From the NCBI RefSeq assembly GCF_036173105.1, contig NZ_CP108053.1:6944001-7008000 (forward strand): a stretch of DNA of 64,000 nucleotides. Direction: 5' to 3'. Numbering within the stretch: position 1 is the stretch's first letter; every line of letters starts with the position of its first letter. This DNA comes from Streptomyces sp. NBC_00287. GTDB taxonomy: Bacteria; Actinomycetota; Actinomycetes; Streptomycetales; Streptomycetaceae. The notes under the pieces are model-generated. The model saw nothing but the letters and a program-made list of their open reading frames with translations. It had not been told where the DNA came from and made no database searches. Below are positions 33,971 to 43,020 of the stretch, one piece after another. The position numbers and the translations under genes were made by a program.

Positions 33971-36900
33971 ATGGCCTTTGGCATAGGCACCTCAAGACGG
34001 CGGGAAGCCGCGCGGCACCGCACCAGCCGATTGCTGGCGACGTCACTGGCATTGGCACTGGTAGCGCCCCTGGGGCTTGCACAAGTTGCCGAGGCCAAGG
34101 AGGAGCCGGGCGGTCTCGGGCGGCCCGATGTGCCCGAGTCCCGGGTGAGCAAGGTCAAGACGTACGACGGGCCAGGGGCGAAGAAGGCCCGGCAGAGGGT
34201 GGCCAAGGACAAGAAAGCCAACGCGGCACAGGCTGAGCAGGCCCGGGCCGATCAGAAGGCCGCCTGGCCCAAGAACGGTGAGGCGACGCTCAAGCTCACC
34301 GGCGGCAAGACGGCCAAGGCGGCGCCTGGTGGTGTGCCTGTCGCGGTGAACCCGTTGTCCCCGAACTCTGCCAGTTCCCCGAAGTCCAGAACCTCCGGGG
34401 ACTCCGGTCAGGAGGCCGCAGCCAGTGGGGATGTGCGGATCACTGTCCTGGACCAGAAGGCAGCCCGCAAGGCGGGAATCACAGGAGTCCTGCTGACCGC
34501 CGAGGCGGACACAGCGGGCACCGCTGAGGTGAGCGTCGACTACAGCGCTTTCGCCTCGGCTGTGGGCGGTGACTGGTCGCAGCGGCTGCGCCTGGTACAA
34601 CTGCCGGCCTGCGTGCTGACCACCCCGCAGAAGGCCGAGTGCCGCGAGCAGCAGCCGCTCACCTCGGGCAACGACACCACACGGCAGTCGGTTTCGGCGC
34701 AGGTCGATCTGTCCGAGGCGGCCGACGGTACATCCCCGCAGCTTGTGGGGTCGGAAACGGCTACCGCCTCATCGGCGACTGTCCTTGCGGTCACCGCCGC
34801 GGCCGCCGGTTCAGGTCAATCGCCGTCAGGAACCGGAGACTACTCGGCGACCCCGCTGTCGGCGTCCTCGGAGTGGCAGGCGGGAGGCAACTCGGGCTCC
34901 TTCACGTGGTCGTACGGCTTCACGATGCCTCCCGCCGCAGCGGGCCCCGCGCCCGGGCTGTCGCTCTCGTACGACTCGGGTAGTGTCGACGGACGCACCT
35001 CGACCACCAACAACCAGGGCACATCGATCGGTGAGGGCTTCTCCCTCACCGAGTCCTACATCGAGCGCAGCTACGGCTCCTGCGACGACGACGGCCACGC
35101 GGACGTCTTCGACCGCTGCTGGAAGTACGACAACGCGAGCCTGGTTCTGAACGGCAAGTCCACCCGCTTGGTCAGGGACGATGCCAGCGGCCAGTGGAAG
35201 CTGGCGGACGACGACGCCTCCCAGGTGACGCGCTCCACCGGCGCGGACAACGGCGACAACAACGGCGAGTACTGGACCGTCGTCTCCGGCGACGGCACCA
35301 AGTACGTGTTCGGCCTCAACAAACTCGACGGAGCGGACACCCAGCGCACCAACTCCACCTGGACCGTTCCGGTGTTCGGCGACGATGCCGACGAACCGGG
35401 CTACTCGGCCGGTGACACCTTCGGCGACCGGTCCGTGACCCAGGCGTGGCGCTGGAACCTCGACTACGTCGAGGACACCCATGGCAACGCGGCCACCTAC
35501 TGGTACACGAAGGAATCGAACCACTACAAGAAGAACAAGGCGACCACCGCCGACGCCTCCTACATCCGCGGCGGATACCTCACCCGGATCGAGTACGGCC
35601 TGCGCAAGGGCGCCCTGTTCACCGACAAGGCCGACGCGAAGGTCACCCTCGGCCACGCCGAACGCTGTACGGCCTCGGACTGCTCCAGCCTGACCGAGGC
35701 CACGTCCGACAACTGGCCGGACGTCCCGTTCGACGCGATCTGCACCGACGGCGACACCGAGTGCAACGCGGCAGGCCCGTCGTTCTTCTCCCGCAAGCGT
35801 GTCACCAGCGTCAACACCTATTCGTACAACGCGACCAGTGACGCCTACGACCCGGTGGACTCCTGGGACCTGATCCAGCAGTACCTGGACGGCGGGGACA
35901 TCGGCGACAGCTCCGACCAGACGCTGACACTGAAGTCGATCAAGCGCACCGGCAAGGCGGGCGACACGAGCATCGCGCTCAACCCGGTCTCGTTCACGTA
36001 CCAGATGCGCCCCAACCGGGTCGATGCCACCGACGACATCCTGCCGTTGACCCGGCCCCGCATTTCCACCGTGACCACGGAGACGGGCGGGATCACCACG
36101 GTGACCCTGTCGTCGCCGGAATGCGTGCGCAGCCAGGTTCTGGGAGCGGCCGAGGACACCAACACCCGCTCCTGCTACCCGCAGTACTGGAACATCAACG
36201 GAGCCGAGGAAGCCTCGGTCGACTGGTTCCACAAGTACCGCGTGCTGGCCGTGGGCGTCGCCGACCCCACCGCGGGCAACGAGATGGTTGAGCACGCCTA
36301 CGACTACAGCGGCGCGGCCTGGCACCACAGTGACGACCCCTTCACGCCGAAGGACGAGCGGACGTGGTCGGACTGGCGCGGCTACCGCAAGGTCACCGCC
36401 TTCACCGGCGCGACGAGCGTGACCCGGTCCAAGACGGTGTCCCTCTACATGCAGGGCATGCACGGCGACAAGAACAAGGACGGCACCACCAAAACCGTCA
36501 CGGTGGACCCGCTGCTCGACACGGACGTGGACTTCACCTCCGCCACCGACAGCGACTACTTCAAGGGCGCGCTGCGCCAGCAGGTCACCTACAACGGCAG
36601 CCAACCAGTAAGCACCACCTTCAAGAACTACACCCACAAGAACATGGCCACCCAGACGGTCCCCGACGCGGCCGACCATGTTGCCCGGTGGGTTCGCGAC
36701 ACCGTCAGCTACAGCAGCACCTACCTCACGAGCACCGACACCTGGCGCACCCATGTCGCGACCAAGCGATACGACTCCCTCGGCATGGTGTACGCCTACG
36801 ACGACTACGGCCAGAAAGGCCTGGGCAGCGACGAAACCTGCACCCTCACCTGGTACGCCCGCAACACTGACGTGGGGATCACCAGCCTGGTCTCCCGCAC

Positions 36901-39900
36901 TCGCACGGTCGCCCGGGAGTGCTCGATCACGGACAGCAACCTGACCCTGCCCGCGAACTCCGACACACGCGGCGACGTCCTGTCCGACACAGCGATCGTC
37001 TACGACAGCGCCACAGCGACGAGCTGGTCATCAACGCAGAAGCCCACCAAGGGTGAAGCGACCTGGATCGGCCGGGCCACCGGCTACGCCGCCACCGCCG
37101 ACCTGAACGGCGACCGGCTTCCGTCGGGCTGGCAGACGACCGCGAAGACGAAGTACGACACGCTCGGCCGTCCGCTGAGCGTCACCAACACCGAGGGAGA
37201 CACGTCTTCCACGGAGTACACGCCGACCGACGCGGGCCCGCTGACCAAGACCATCACCACCGACCCCAAGCTGTACAAGGCGGTCAGCTTCCTCGACCCG
37301 CGCCGCGGTCTTACGCTGCGCAGCTACGACATCAATCTGAAGAAGACCGAGCTGAACTACGACGCGCTCGGCCGGCTGACCGAAGTGTGGCTGCCCAACC
37401 GAATCCGTGGCAGCCAGGCCCCGAACAGCAAGTTCGCCTATCACCTGGACAACACAAAGCCGTCCTGGGTGTCGACCTCCGCCTTGAAGAGGGACGGCGA
37501 CACCTACAACACCAGCTACGCGCTGTTCGACTCCCTGCTGCGTCCGCTGCAGACCCAGTCGCCGACGCCGCAGGGCGGGCGCCTGCTGACCGATACCCGC
37601 TACGACACCCGTGGCCATGCCTACGAGACGTACGCGGACATCTTCGACACAACCACCACGCCCAACGGCACCTACACACGGGCCGAGTACGGCGAAGCGC
37701 CGATGCAGAACGGGACGGTCTTCGACGGCGCGGGCCGGCCGACAACCAGCACACTGCACGTCTACGGAGTCAAGAAGTGGTCCACGACCACGAGTTACAC
37801 GGGTGACTCCGTCGCGACGACGGCCCTGGAAGGCGGATCGGCACAGCGCACGATCACCGACATCCGCGGCCGGACGATGCAGACCCGCCAGTACGCGACC
37901 GAAAGCCCGGCCGACACGTCCTTCGGTACTGGCCCCGGGTCGTCGTACGCGACGACGAAGTTCACGTACGCCCTGGACGGTCAGCAGAAGTCGATCACGG
38001 GCCCGGACAATGCGCAGTGGACGTACACGTACGACCTGTTCGGACGCCAGGTCAGCGCCACCGACCCGGACAGCGGCACCACACTCACCGAGTACGACCA
38101 GCTCGACCGGCCCGTCCAGACCACGGACGCCCGCAACACGTCGATCGTCACCGGATACGACGAACTCGGCCGTGTCACCGGAACCTGGAAGAGTTCGAAG
38201 GCGGACGCCAACCAGCTCACCGGCTACACCTACGACACGATCCTGAAGGGTCTGCCCACCTCCTCCACCCGTTACGTGGGCGGCAAGACGGGCCAGGCAT
38301 ACACCCAGACCGTCACCGCGTACGACAGCCTTAACCGGGCCACCCACACGCAGCTGGAGCTGCCCGCCGACGATCCGTTCGTCAAGGCGGACCCGTCGTT
38401 GTCCACGCTGGCGTACGAGACGTACTTCAACATCGACGGAACCCAGCAGTACGACCGGCAGCCCGCGATGGGCGGTCTGCCGTCGGAGACCATCGGCTTC
38501 ACATACGACGGCCTGGGAAATGTGGCCTCGATCGGCGGCTCGACCGGCTACTTGCGGGAGGTGTCGTACTCGGCGCTCTCCCAGCCGCAACTGCTGACGC
38601 TGGGGACGGGCGGCACGGGCGCCAAGGACATCTACGTCTCCAACCGCTTCGAGGAGGGCACCGGCCGCCTGCTCCGCAGTCATGTGACGGACCAGAGCCA
38701 CCCGTACATGCTGCAGGACCTGAACTACCGCTACGACCAGTCCGGAAACGTCACCGCGATCACCGATCCGACCACGCTGGGCGGCTCCAGCAGCGCGGAG
38801 ACACAGTGCTTCGCCTACGACGGCTACCAGCGCCTGATCGAGGCGTGGACCCCGTCCTCGCAGGACTGCTCCGCCACGCGCAGCGCATCCGCCCTGTCGG
38901 GCCCGGCCCCGTACTGGACCAGCTACACCTACAACGACGCCGGCCAGCGCCTGACCGAGACTCAGCACGGGGTCGGGGTCCGCGCGGGCCAGGACACCGA
39001 GCGCGCCTACACCTACCCCCCGGCGGGCGAGGGCCAGCCGCACACCCTGAGCTCCGTGAGCACCACGGGTGACGGCACTCGGACACAGTCCTTCTCCTAC
39101 GACGACGCGGGCAACACCGAGCGGCGCACCACGGCGGTGTCCCATCAGTACCTGCGGGCGGGCTGGAAGCTCACCGCAGGCCAGGAGGTGCGCAGCCAGC
39201 GCGCCCGGATGGTCATGGAGAATGACGGTGACCTGGTCATCTATGACCGTGACACCGGCAAACTGCGCTGGCACACCAACACCGGGGGCAACCCCGGCGC
39301 GTGGGCGACCATGCAGGACGACGGCAACTTCGTCGTCTACAGCGCCACTGGGACCTCACTGTGGTCCACGAACACCGCGGTCGGCGCCGGCTCGGGTCAC
39401 TTCGCCACCCTCCAGGACGGCGGCAGCTTCGCCGTCTACGACGCCACCTGGAAGCTGAAGTGGACCGCCGGCTCCTGGATCGGCACGGCACCAGTTTCCT
39501 CCGGCACGCATGCCCACACCTGGGACGACGAGGGCCACCTCGCCACCAGCACCGCACCTAACAACATCGTCACCTCCTACCTCTACGACACATCCGGCAA
39601 CCTGCTGATCCGCGCCACGGAGAACGGCGAACGCGTCCTGTACGCGGGCGCCACCGAACTCCACCTCCGAGCAGACGGCACGACCTGGGCCCAGCGCTAC
39701 TACGCCGCGGGCGGCGTGACGGCGGCACTCCGCTCGAACGAATCGGGTACCAACACTCTCACGTACCTCACGGGCGACCACCACGGCACCAGCACCCTTG
39801 CCATCACCCCGAACACCACCCAGACCTTCACCAGACGACACCTCACCCCGTTCGGCGCCGACCGCGGCGCCCCCGACGGCGACACCACCACCTGGCCCGA

Positions 39901-40909
39901 CGACAAGGGCTTCCTCGGCAAAACCCGAGACACCACCACAGGCCTGACTCACATTGGCGCCCGCGAATACGACCCCACCCTCGGCCAGTTCATCAGCGTC
40001 GACCCCCTGTTGGAAACCGACAAACCCCAAACCCTCAACGGCTACAGCTACGCCGCCCAGAACCCGCTGACTTTCTCCGACCCCACCGGAATGGGCCTCG
40101 CCTGCGGTGGCAACGGCGACAGCGCACCCTGTCCGACCCGCCCCGACGGATCCGAGGGCAACGGACGCCCCAACGAAGCCGTCGATTACACCAAGCCGAA
40201 AACGCCTCACCCCTGCAACAGCAACTGCGGCACGGCCGATACGAGCAACGCAGACCCTACCCCGGCTCCTAGCCCAGGACCCGATCCAGTTCCCGGCCCA
40301 TACAACCAGCAGGTAAACGATCCCCCTTTCGACGCGTTCAAATGGCTTTTCGATCAGCTCCTTCCTGATGACGACCCCCACCTCATGTGTAATGAGGACG
40401 GATCATTCTGCGGATATGTCGAGCTTCAGGAAAATGCCGTCCCGTGGGCACCGGGTCCTGGCTGGCTGCGCCCACTGAGCATAGGGAAAGGCGTCGCAGG
40501 ACTTAAAGAATTCGCCGCTCGGGCGTTGCCGGAATTCATTAAAAACAAAACGCCGACAGTCGGGGTCGGTACCCACCCTTCAGGCCACATAATCAGAATC
40601 ATCAGCGGTAATAAGAAGGCGGATGCTGCATTGATAGGCATCGTTAACGATCGACTTCGGAAGGCGGGGGCTCTCGGGACTGCAAATTCAGCTCGCGCAG
40701 CCGATGCAGAGCAGAAAATGGCCGCTGTCATGATCCGCGATGGTGTAGAAAAGGCGGACATCTTCATTAACAATCCAGCCGGGCCGTGCTCCCAGCCTCT
40801 GGGGTGCCACAAGGTGCTTCCCATGATCCTGGGCGAGAGGCAGCTCACTGTACACTGGCCCGACGGAATGGGCGGCTGGAAAAGTAACACGTATGGAGGT
40901 GCAGGGTGA
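33971..40909 (+). CDS. RHS/YD-repeat polymorphic toxin with bulb-lectin insert and deaminase tip
   Basis: Secreted protein of 2,312 residues. Signal peptide 1-42 (RLLATSLALALVAPLGLAQVAEA). A low-complexity region (about 43-170), a beta-rich N-terminal section, then many YD repeats (YDTLGRPLSVTNTEGD, YDALGRLTEVWLPN, YDLFGRQVSATDPDSG, YDELGRVTGTWKSS) that should form the cocoon shell. A bulb-type lectin domain (about 1726-1836, with MQDDGNFVVYSATGTSLWSTN) interrupts the shell. The RHS core ends GYSYAAQNPLTFSDPTGMG (about 2025-2041). A Pro-rich linker leads to a deaminase-like tip (about 2195-2312, DAEQKMAAVM and INNPAGPCSQPLGC). From about 40,300 codon use becomes AT-richer, so the tip was probably swapped in. 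It overlaps the immunity gene. Confidence 0.9.
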   Translation: MAFGIGTSRRREAARHRTSRLLATSLALALVAPLGLAQVAEAKEEPGGLGRPDVPESRVSKVKTYDGPGAKKARQRVAKDKKANAAQAEQARADQKAAWPKNGEATLKLTGGKTAKAAPGGVPVAVNPLSPNSASSPKSRTSGDSGQEAAASGDVRITVLDQKAARKAGITGVLLTAEADTAGTAEVSVDYSAFASAVGGDWSQRLRLVQLPACVLTTPQKAECREQQPLTSGNDTTRQSVSAQVDLSEAADGTSPQLVGSETATASSATVLAVTAAAAGSGQSPSGTGDYSATPLSASSEWQAGGNSGSFTWSYGFTMPPAAAGPAPGLSLSYDSGSVDGRTSTTNNQGTSIGEGFSLTESYIERSYGSCDDDGHADVFDRCWKYDNASLVLNGKSTRLVRDDASGQWKLADDDASQVTRSTGADNGDNNGEYWTVVSGDGTKYVFGLNKLDGADTQRTNSTWTVPVFGDDADEPGYSAGDTFGDRSVTQAWRWNLDYVEDTHGNAATYWYTKESNHYKKNKATTADASYIRGGYLTRIEYGLRKGALFTDKADAKVTLGHAERCTASDCSSLTEATSDNWPDVPFDAICTDGDTECNAAGPSFFSRKRVTSVNTYSYNATSDAYDPVDSWDLIQQYLDGGDIGDSSDQTLTLKSIKRTGKAGDTSIALNPVSFTYQMRPNRVDATDDILPLTRPRISTVTTETGGITTVTLSSPECVRSQVLGAAEDTNTRSCYPQYWNINGAEEASVDWFHKYRVLAVGVADPTAGNEMVEHAYDYSGAAWHHSDDPFTPKDERTWSDWRGYRKVTAFTGATSVTRSKTVSLYMQGMHGDKNKDGTTKTVTVDPLLDTDVDFTSATDSDYFKGALRQQVTYNGSQPVSTTFKNYTHKNMATQTVPDAADHVARWVRDTVSYSSTYLTSTDTWRTHVATKRYDSLGMVYAYDDYGQKGLGSDETCTLTWYARNTDVGITSLVSRTRTVARECSITDSNLTLPANSDTRGDVLSDTAIVYDSATATSWSSTQKPTKGEATWIGRATGYAATADLNGDRLPSGWQTTAKTKYDTLGRPLSVTNTEGDTSSTEYTPTDAGPLTKTITTDPKLYKAVSFLDPRRGLTLRSYDINLKKTELNYDALGRLTEVWLPNRIRGSQAPNSKFAYHLDNTKPSWVSTSALKRDGDTYNTSYALFDSLLRPLQTQSPTPQGGRLLTDTRYDTRGHAYETYADIFDTTTTPNGTYTRAEYGEAPMQNGTVFDGAGRPTTSTLHVYGVKKWSTTTSYTGDSVATTALEGGSAQRTITDIRGRTMQTRQYATESPADTSFGTGPGSSYATTKFTYALDGQQKSITGPDNAQWTYTYDLFGRQVSATDPDSGTTLTEYDQLDRPVQTTDARNTSIVTGYDELGRVTGTWKSSKADANQLTGYTYDTILKGLPTSSTRYVGGKTGQAYTQTVTAYDSLNRATHTQLELPADDPFVKADPSLSTLAYETYFNIDGTQQYDRQPAMGGLPSETIGFTYDGLGNVASIGGSTGYLREVSYSALSQPQLLTLGTGGTGAKDIYVSNRFEEGTGRLLRSHVTDQSHPYMLQDLNYRYDQSGNVTAITDPTTLGGSSSAETQCFAYDGYQRLIEAWTPSSQDCSATRSASALSGPAPYWTSYTYNDAGQRLTETQHGVGVRAGQDTERAYTYPPAGEGQPHTLSSVSTTGDGTRTQSFSYDDAGNTERRTTAVSHQYLRAGWKLTAGQEVRSQRARMVMENDGDLVIYDRDTGKLRWHTNTGGNPGAWATMQDDGNFVVYSATGTSLWSTNTAVGAGSGHFATLQDGGSFAVYDATWKLKWTAGSWIGTAPVSSGTHAHTWDDEGHLATSTAPNNIVTSYLYDTSGNLLIRATENGERVLYAGATELHLRADGTTWAQRYYAAGGVTAALRSNESGTNTLTYLTGDHHGTSTLAITPNTTQTFTRRHLTPFGADRGAPDGDTTTWPDDKGFLGKTRDTTTGLTHIGAREYDPTLGQFISVDPLLETDKPQTLNGYSYAAQNPLTFSDPTGMGLACGGNGDSAPCPTRPDGSEGNGRPNEAVDYTKPKTPHPCNSNCGTADTSNADPTPAPSPGPDPVPGPYNQQVNDPPFDAFKWLFDQLLPDDDPHLMCNEDGSFCGYVELQENAVPWAPGPGWLRPLSIGKGVAGLKEFAARALPEFIKNKTPTVGVGTHPSGHIIRIISGNKKADAALIGIVNDRLRKAGALGTANSARAADAEQKMAAVMIRDGVEKADIFINNPAGPCSQPLGCHKVLPMILGERQLTVHWPDGMGGWKSNTYGGAG

Positions 40910-41340
40910 CGGATCGTAAGGTGCAGGCGTACTATCGGAACGAGCACGGAGATGACCCGATTCTGCTTCAGAGCCCGAGCGATGTTGACGCTCTAATCGA
41001 CGACCTCCTTCTCATTGATCCGTCGAGGAACTTGGCAGCATTGCACAGTATGGAACGGCCACTCATGCCTGCAGGGGTTCCCGACCATGAGTTGCTGGTT
41101 GGGGTAGACGGAGAAGCGCAGGTCGGTGTCCTAGCCTTTATGGACGACGGAAACTGGGTCTCGTTTGACCCTTCGACGAGCCGGGGAGAAGTCTCCTACT
41201 TCATCATGGGTAATATTACGGAGTTTCCGAGTCACTCTGAAATCCCCCTCCCATTTGTGCGGCAAGCTGTGAAGGAGTTCTTGTCCTCAGGCGGGCAGCG
41301 TCCAACGTGTACCCAATGGCAAGAGCCAGAATTCTGGTGA
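40906..41340 (+). CDS. Imm1 family immunity protein
   Basis: Predicted immunity protein of 144 residues for the preceding deaminase toxin. It starts at a GTG overlapping the toxin stop codon (GTGA), so it is translationally coupled. The pattern AFMDDGNWVSFDPSTSRGEVSYFIMGNITEFPSHSEIPLPFVRQAVKEFL matches Imm1, a family commonly paired with SCP1.201/DddA-like deaminases. It is cytoplasmic, without signal peptide. Like the toxin tip, its codons are much less GC-biased than the rest of the window, supporting acquisition together. Confidence 0.85.
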   Translation: MTDRKVQAYYRNEHGDDPILLQSPSDVDALIDDLLLIDPSRNLAALHSMERPLMPAGVPDHELLVGVDGEAQVGVLAFMDDGNWVSFDPSTSRGEVSYFIMGNITEFPSHSEIPLPFVRQAVKEFLSSGGQRPTCTQWQEPEFW

Positions 41341-41626
41341 GCTAATCCATTCTTGTTCCGCAGCGCGGTTTCTTAAGGGCGCTCCTCGTCGGGTTGACGG
41401 GAACCTTTAGCGCTGTCCCGTAAATGATCGACGAGGTGTTCGTTGGCCAGCCTGTTCTTCGTCACCCGGCGAGGATGAGGTTGTGGAGGCGGGCGATGCC
41501 GAGCATGGCGTGGTGGACGCCGTCGCCTTTGAGGCGGCAGCCGCGGAGGATCTTCCAGGTCTTCATCCGGGCGAAGGTGTGCTCGACGCGGGCGCGGACT
41601 TTGCGGTGGGAGTCTCAATGATGAAG

Positions 41627-42829
41627 TCAAGCCGCCTGTATGACTGGTGGTGCGGAGGTGAAGATCCGTCCGTCACGCAGCAGGGCCCACAGCACACTCG
41701 TTCGGCGACGGGCCAGCGCATTGACGGCTTGGACGTGCTTGCAGCCCTCGGCGCGCTTCTTGAGATAGAAGTCCCGGTTCGGTCCCTCACGGATGATGCT
41801 GGTCTGCGCGGACATGTAGAACACTCTGCGCAGGCGGCGGCTGTAGCGTTTGGGGCGGTGAAGGTTACCGGTCCGGCGGCCGGAGTCGCGCGGGACGGGC
41901 ACCAGCCCGGCCGCCGAGGCCAGATGACCGGCGTCTGCATAAGCGGCCAGGTTGCCGGCGGCCACGACGAACTCTGCCCCGAGTATCGGCCCCATTCCGG
42001 GCAAGGACTCGATGATCTCCGCCTGCGGATGGCTGCGGAAGGTATCGCGGATCTGCTTGTCGATGCGATTGAGCCAATCGTCTAGGGCCAGGATTTGTGC
42101 GGCCAGGTCGGTGACGTTCTGCGCGGCGACGTCCTCGCCGGGCAGCGCGGTCTGCTGGGCCTGCGCGGCCTCCAGTGCGGTGGCCGCGACACCGTTGGCG
42201 CCCCGGACGCCGCGGTTGGCCAGCCATGCCGTGAGCCGGGCCCGGCCGCGGCGGCGGATGGCTGCAGGTGTCTGATATCCGGTCAGCAGGACCAGCGCGC
42301 CCTTGTGAGCCGAGTAGTCGAAGGCCCGTTCCAGGGCGGGGAAGACACCGGTGAGCACGTCGCGGAGCCGGTTGATCATCCGCACCCGGTCGGCCACGAG
42401 GTCGGAGCGGTGAGCTGTCAGCAGAGCGAGGTCGGCGGCCAGCTGGGCGGACACATTGATGGCGGCGAAGTCCTGTCGGTGGCGGGCGGTTTCGGCGATG
42501 ACGTAGGCGTCGCGCGCGTCGGTCTTCGCCTCGCCCCGGTAGGCGGCCGACATGCGGTTGACGGTGCGGCCGGGCACGTAGACGGCCCGCTGGCCGTGCG
42601 CCGCGAGCAGGGCCAGCAGCAGCGCTGACGGGGTTCCGGATATGTCCACTGCCCAGTGGACCTCGTCCGCCAGGTCCAGGATCTCGCCGAGCGCGGTCAA
42701 GATCGCCGACTCGTCATTGTCGATCTTCTTCGACCACAGGGTCGCGCCTGTCTCATCGACCACGGCCGCCCAGTGGTGGCCCTTCTCGGCGTCGATGCCA
42801 GTCCAGACCTGGGTCCGTCGCTTGCTCAC
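41627..42829 (-). CDS. IS110-family transposase (DEDD recombinase)
   Basis: Bridge-RNA-guided recombinase of 400 residues. The N-terminal RuvC-like domain (DEDD_Tnp_IS110, about 1-160) contains GIDAEKGHHWAAVVD, the AVDISG block and GEAKTDARDAYVIAETAR; the C-terminal Transposase_20 domain (about 230-330) contains ESLPGMGPILGAEFV and the serine motif SAAGLVPVPRDSGRR. Both catalytic regions look intact and the frame is unbroken, so it could be active. I chose the GTG at 42829 with GAGGAGGGG upstream; a GTG at 42850 is possible. Confidence 0.92.
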   Translation of the reverse strand: MSKRRTQVWTGIDAEKGHHWAAVVDETGATLWSKKIDNDESAILTALGEILDLADEVHWAVDISGTPSALLLALLAAHGQRAVYVPGRTVNRMSAAYRGEAKTDARDAYVIAETARHRQDFAAINVSAQLAADLALLTAHRSDLVADRVRMINRLRDVLTGVFPALERAFDYSAHKGALVLLTGYQTPAAIRRRGRARLTAWLANRGVRGANGVAATALEAAQAQQTALPGEDVAAQNVTDLAAQILALDDWLNRIDKQIRDTFRSHPQAEIIESLPGMGPILGAEFVVAAGNLAAYADAGHLASAAGLVPVPRDSGRRTGNLHRPKRYSRRLRRVFYMSAQTSIIREGPNRDFYLKKRAEGCKHVQAVNALARRRTSVLWALLRDGRIFTSAPPVIQAA

Positions 42830-42849
42830 TCGCCCCTCCTCGTTCCGCA

Positions 42850-43020
42850 CAGCAGTGCCGTTGGCCCGAGGAACACCCCGCTGTCATCTCCGTAATCAGC
42901 GACCGAAACGCACATCTCAATCAGCAGCCAGGGCGCCCCGGAGAGCTGGGCGGCCACTCCCACCGAGCCACGTCCGACAAGGCGTTGTCAGCCACACCCG
43001 GCTCTCCCGGGCCACCCAAC
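42850..43020 (-). ncRNA. Candidate IS110 bridge RNA
   Basis: Minus-strand RNA predicted in the long non-coding end. In RNA order: 5' hairpin (42997-43011, CCCGG/CCGGG), left target guide ACAACGCCT (42980-42988), right target guide CGGTGGGAG (42957-42965), left donor guide ATTGAGA (42915-42921) and right donor guide TTACGGAG (42888-42895). The target guides match both sides of the occupied site: ACAACACCT with one G-T wobble, and the complement of CTCCCACCG. The donor guides match the element ends: ATTGAGA identical to the right end, TTACGGAG complementary to the left end CTCCGTAA. The exact RNA ends are unknown. Confidence 0.75.

Noticed and set aside
29193..40909. CRISPR array or short tandem repeats in the RHS region
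   Set aside because: Repetition is at the protein level (YD repeats); no regularly spaced identical DNA repeats were found.
40906..41340. Unrelated hypothetical gene after the toxin
   Set aside because: Overlapping start with the toxin, shared codon bias and the Imm1-like pattern make an immunity protein far more likely.
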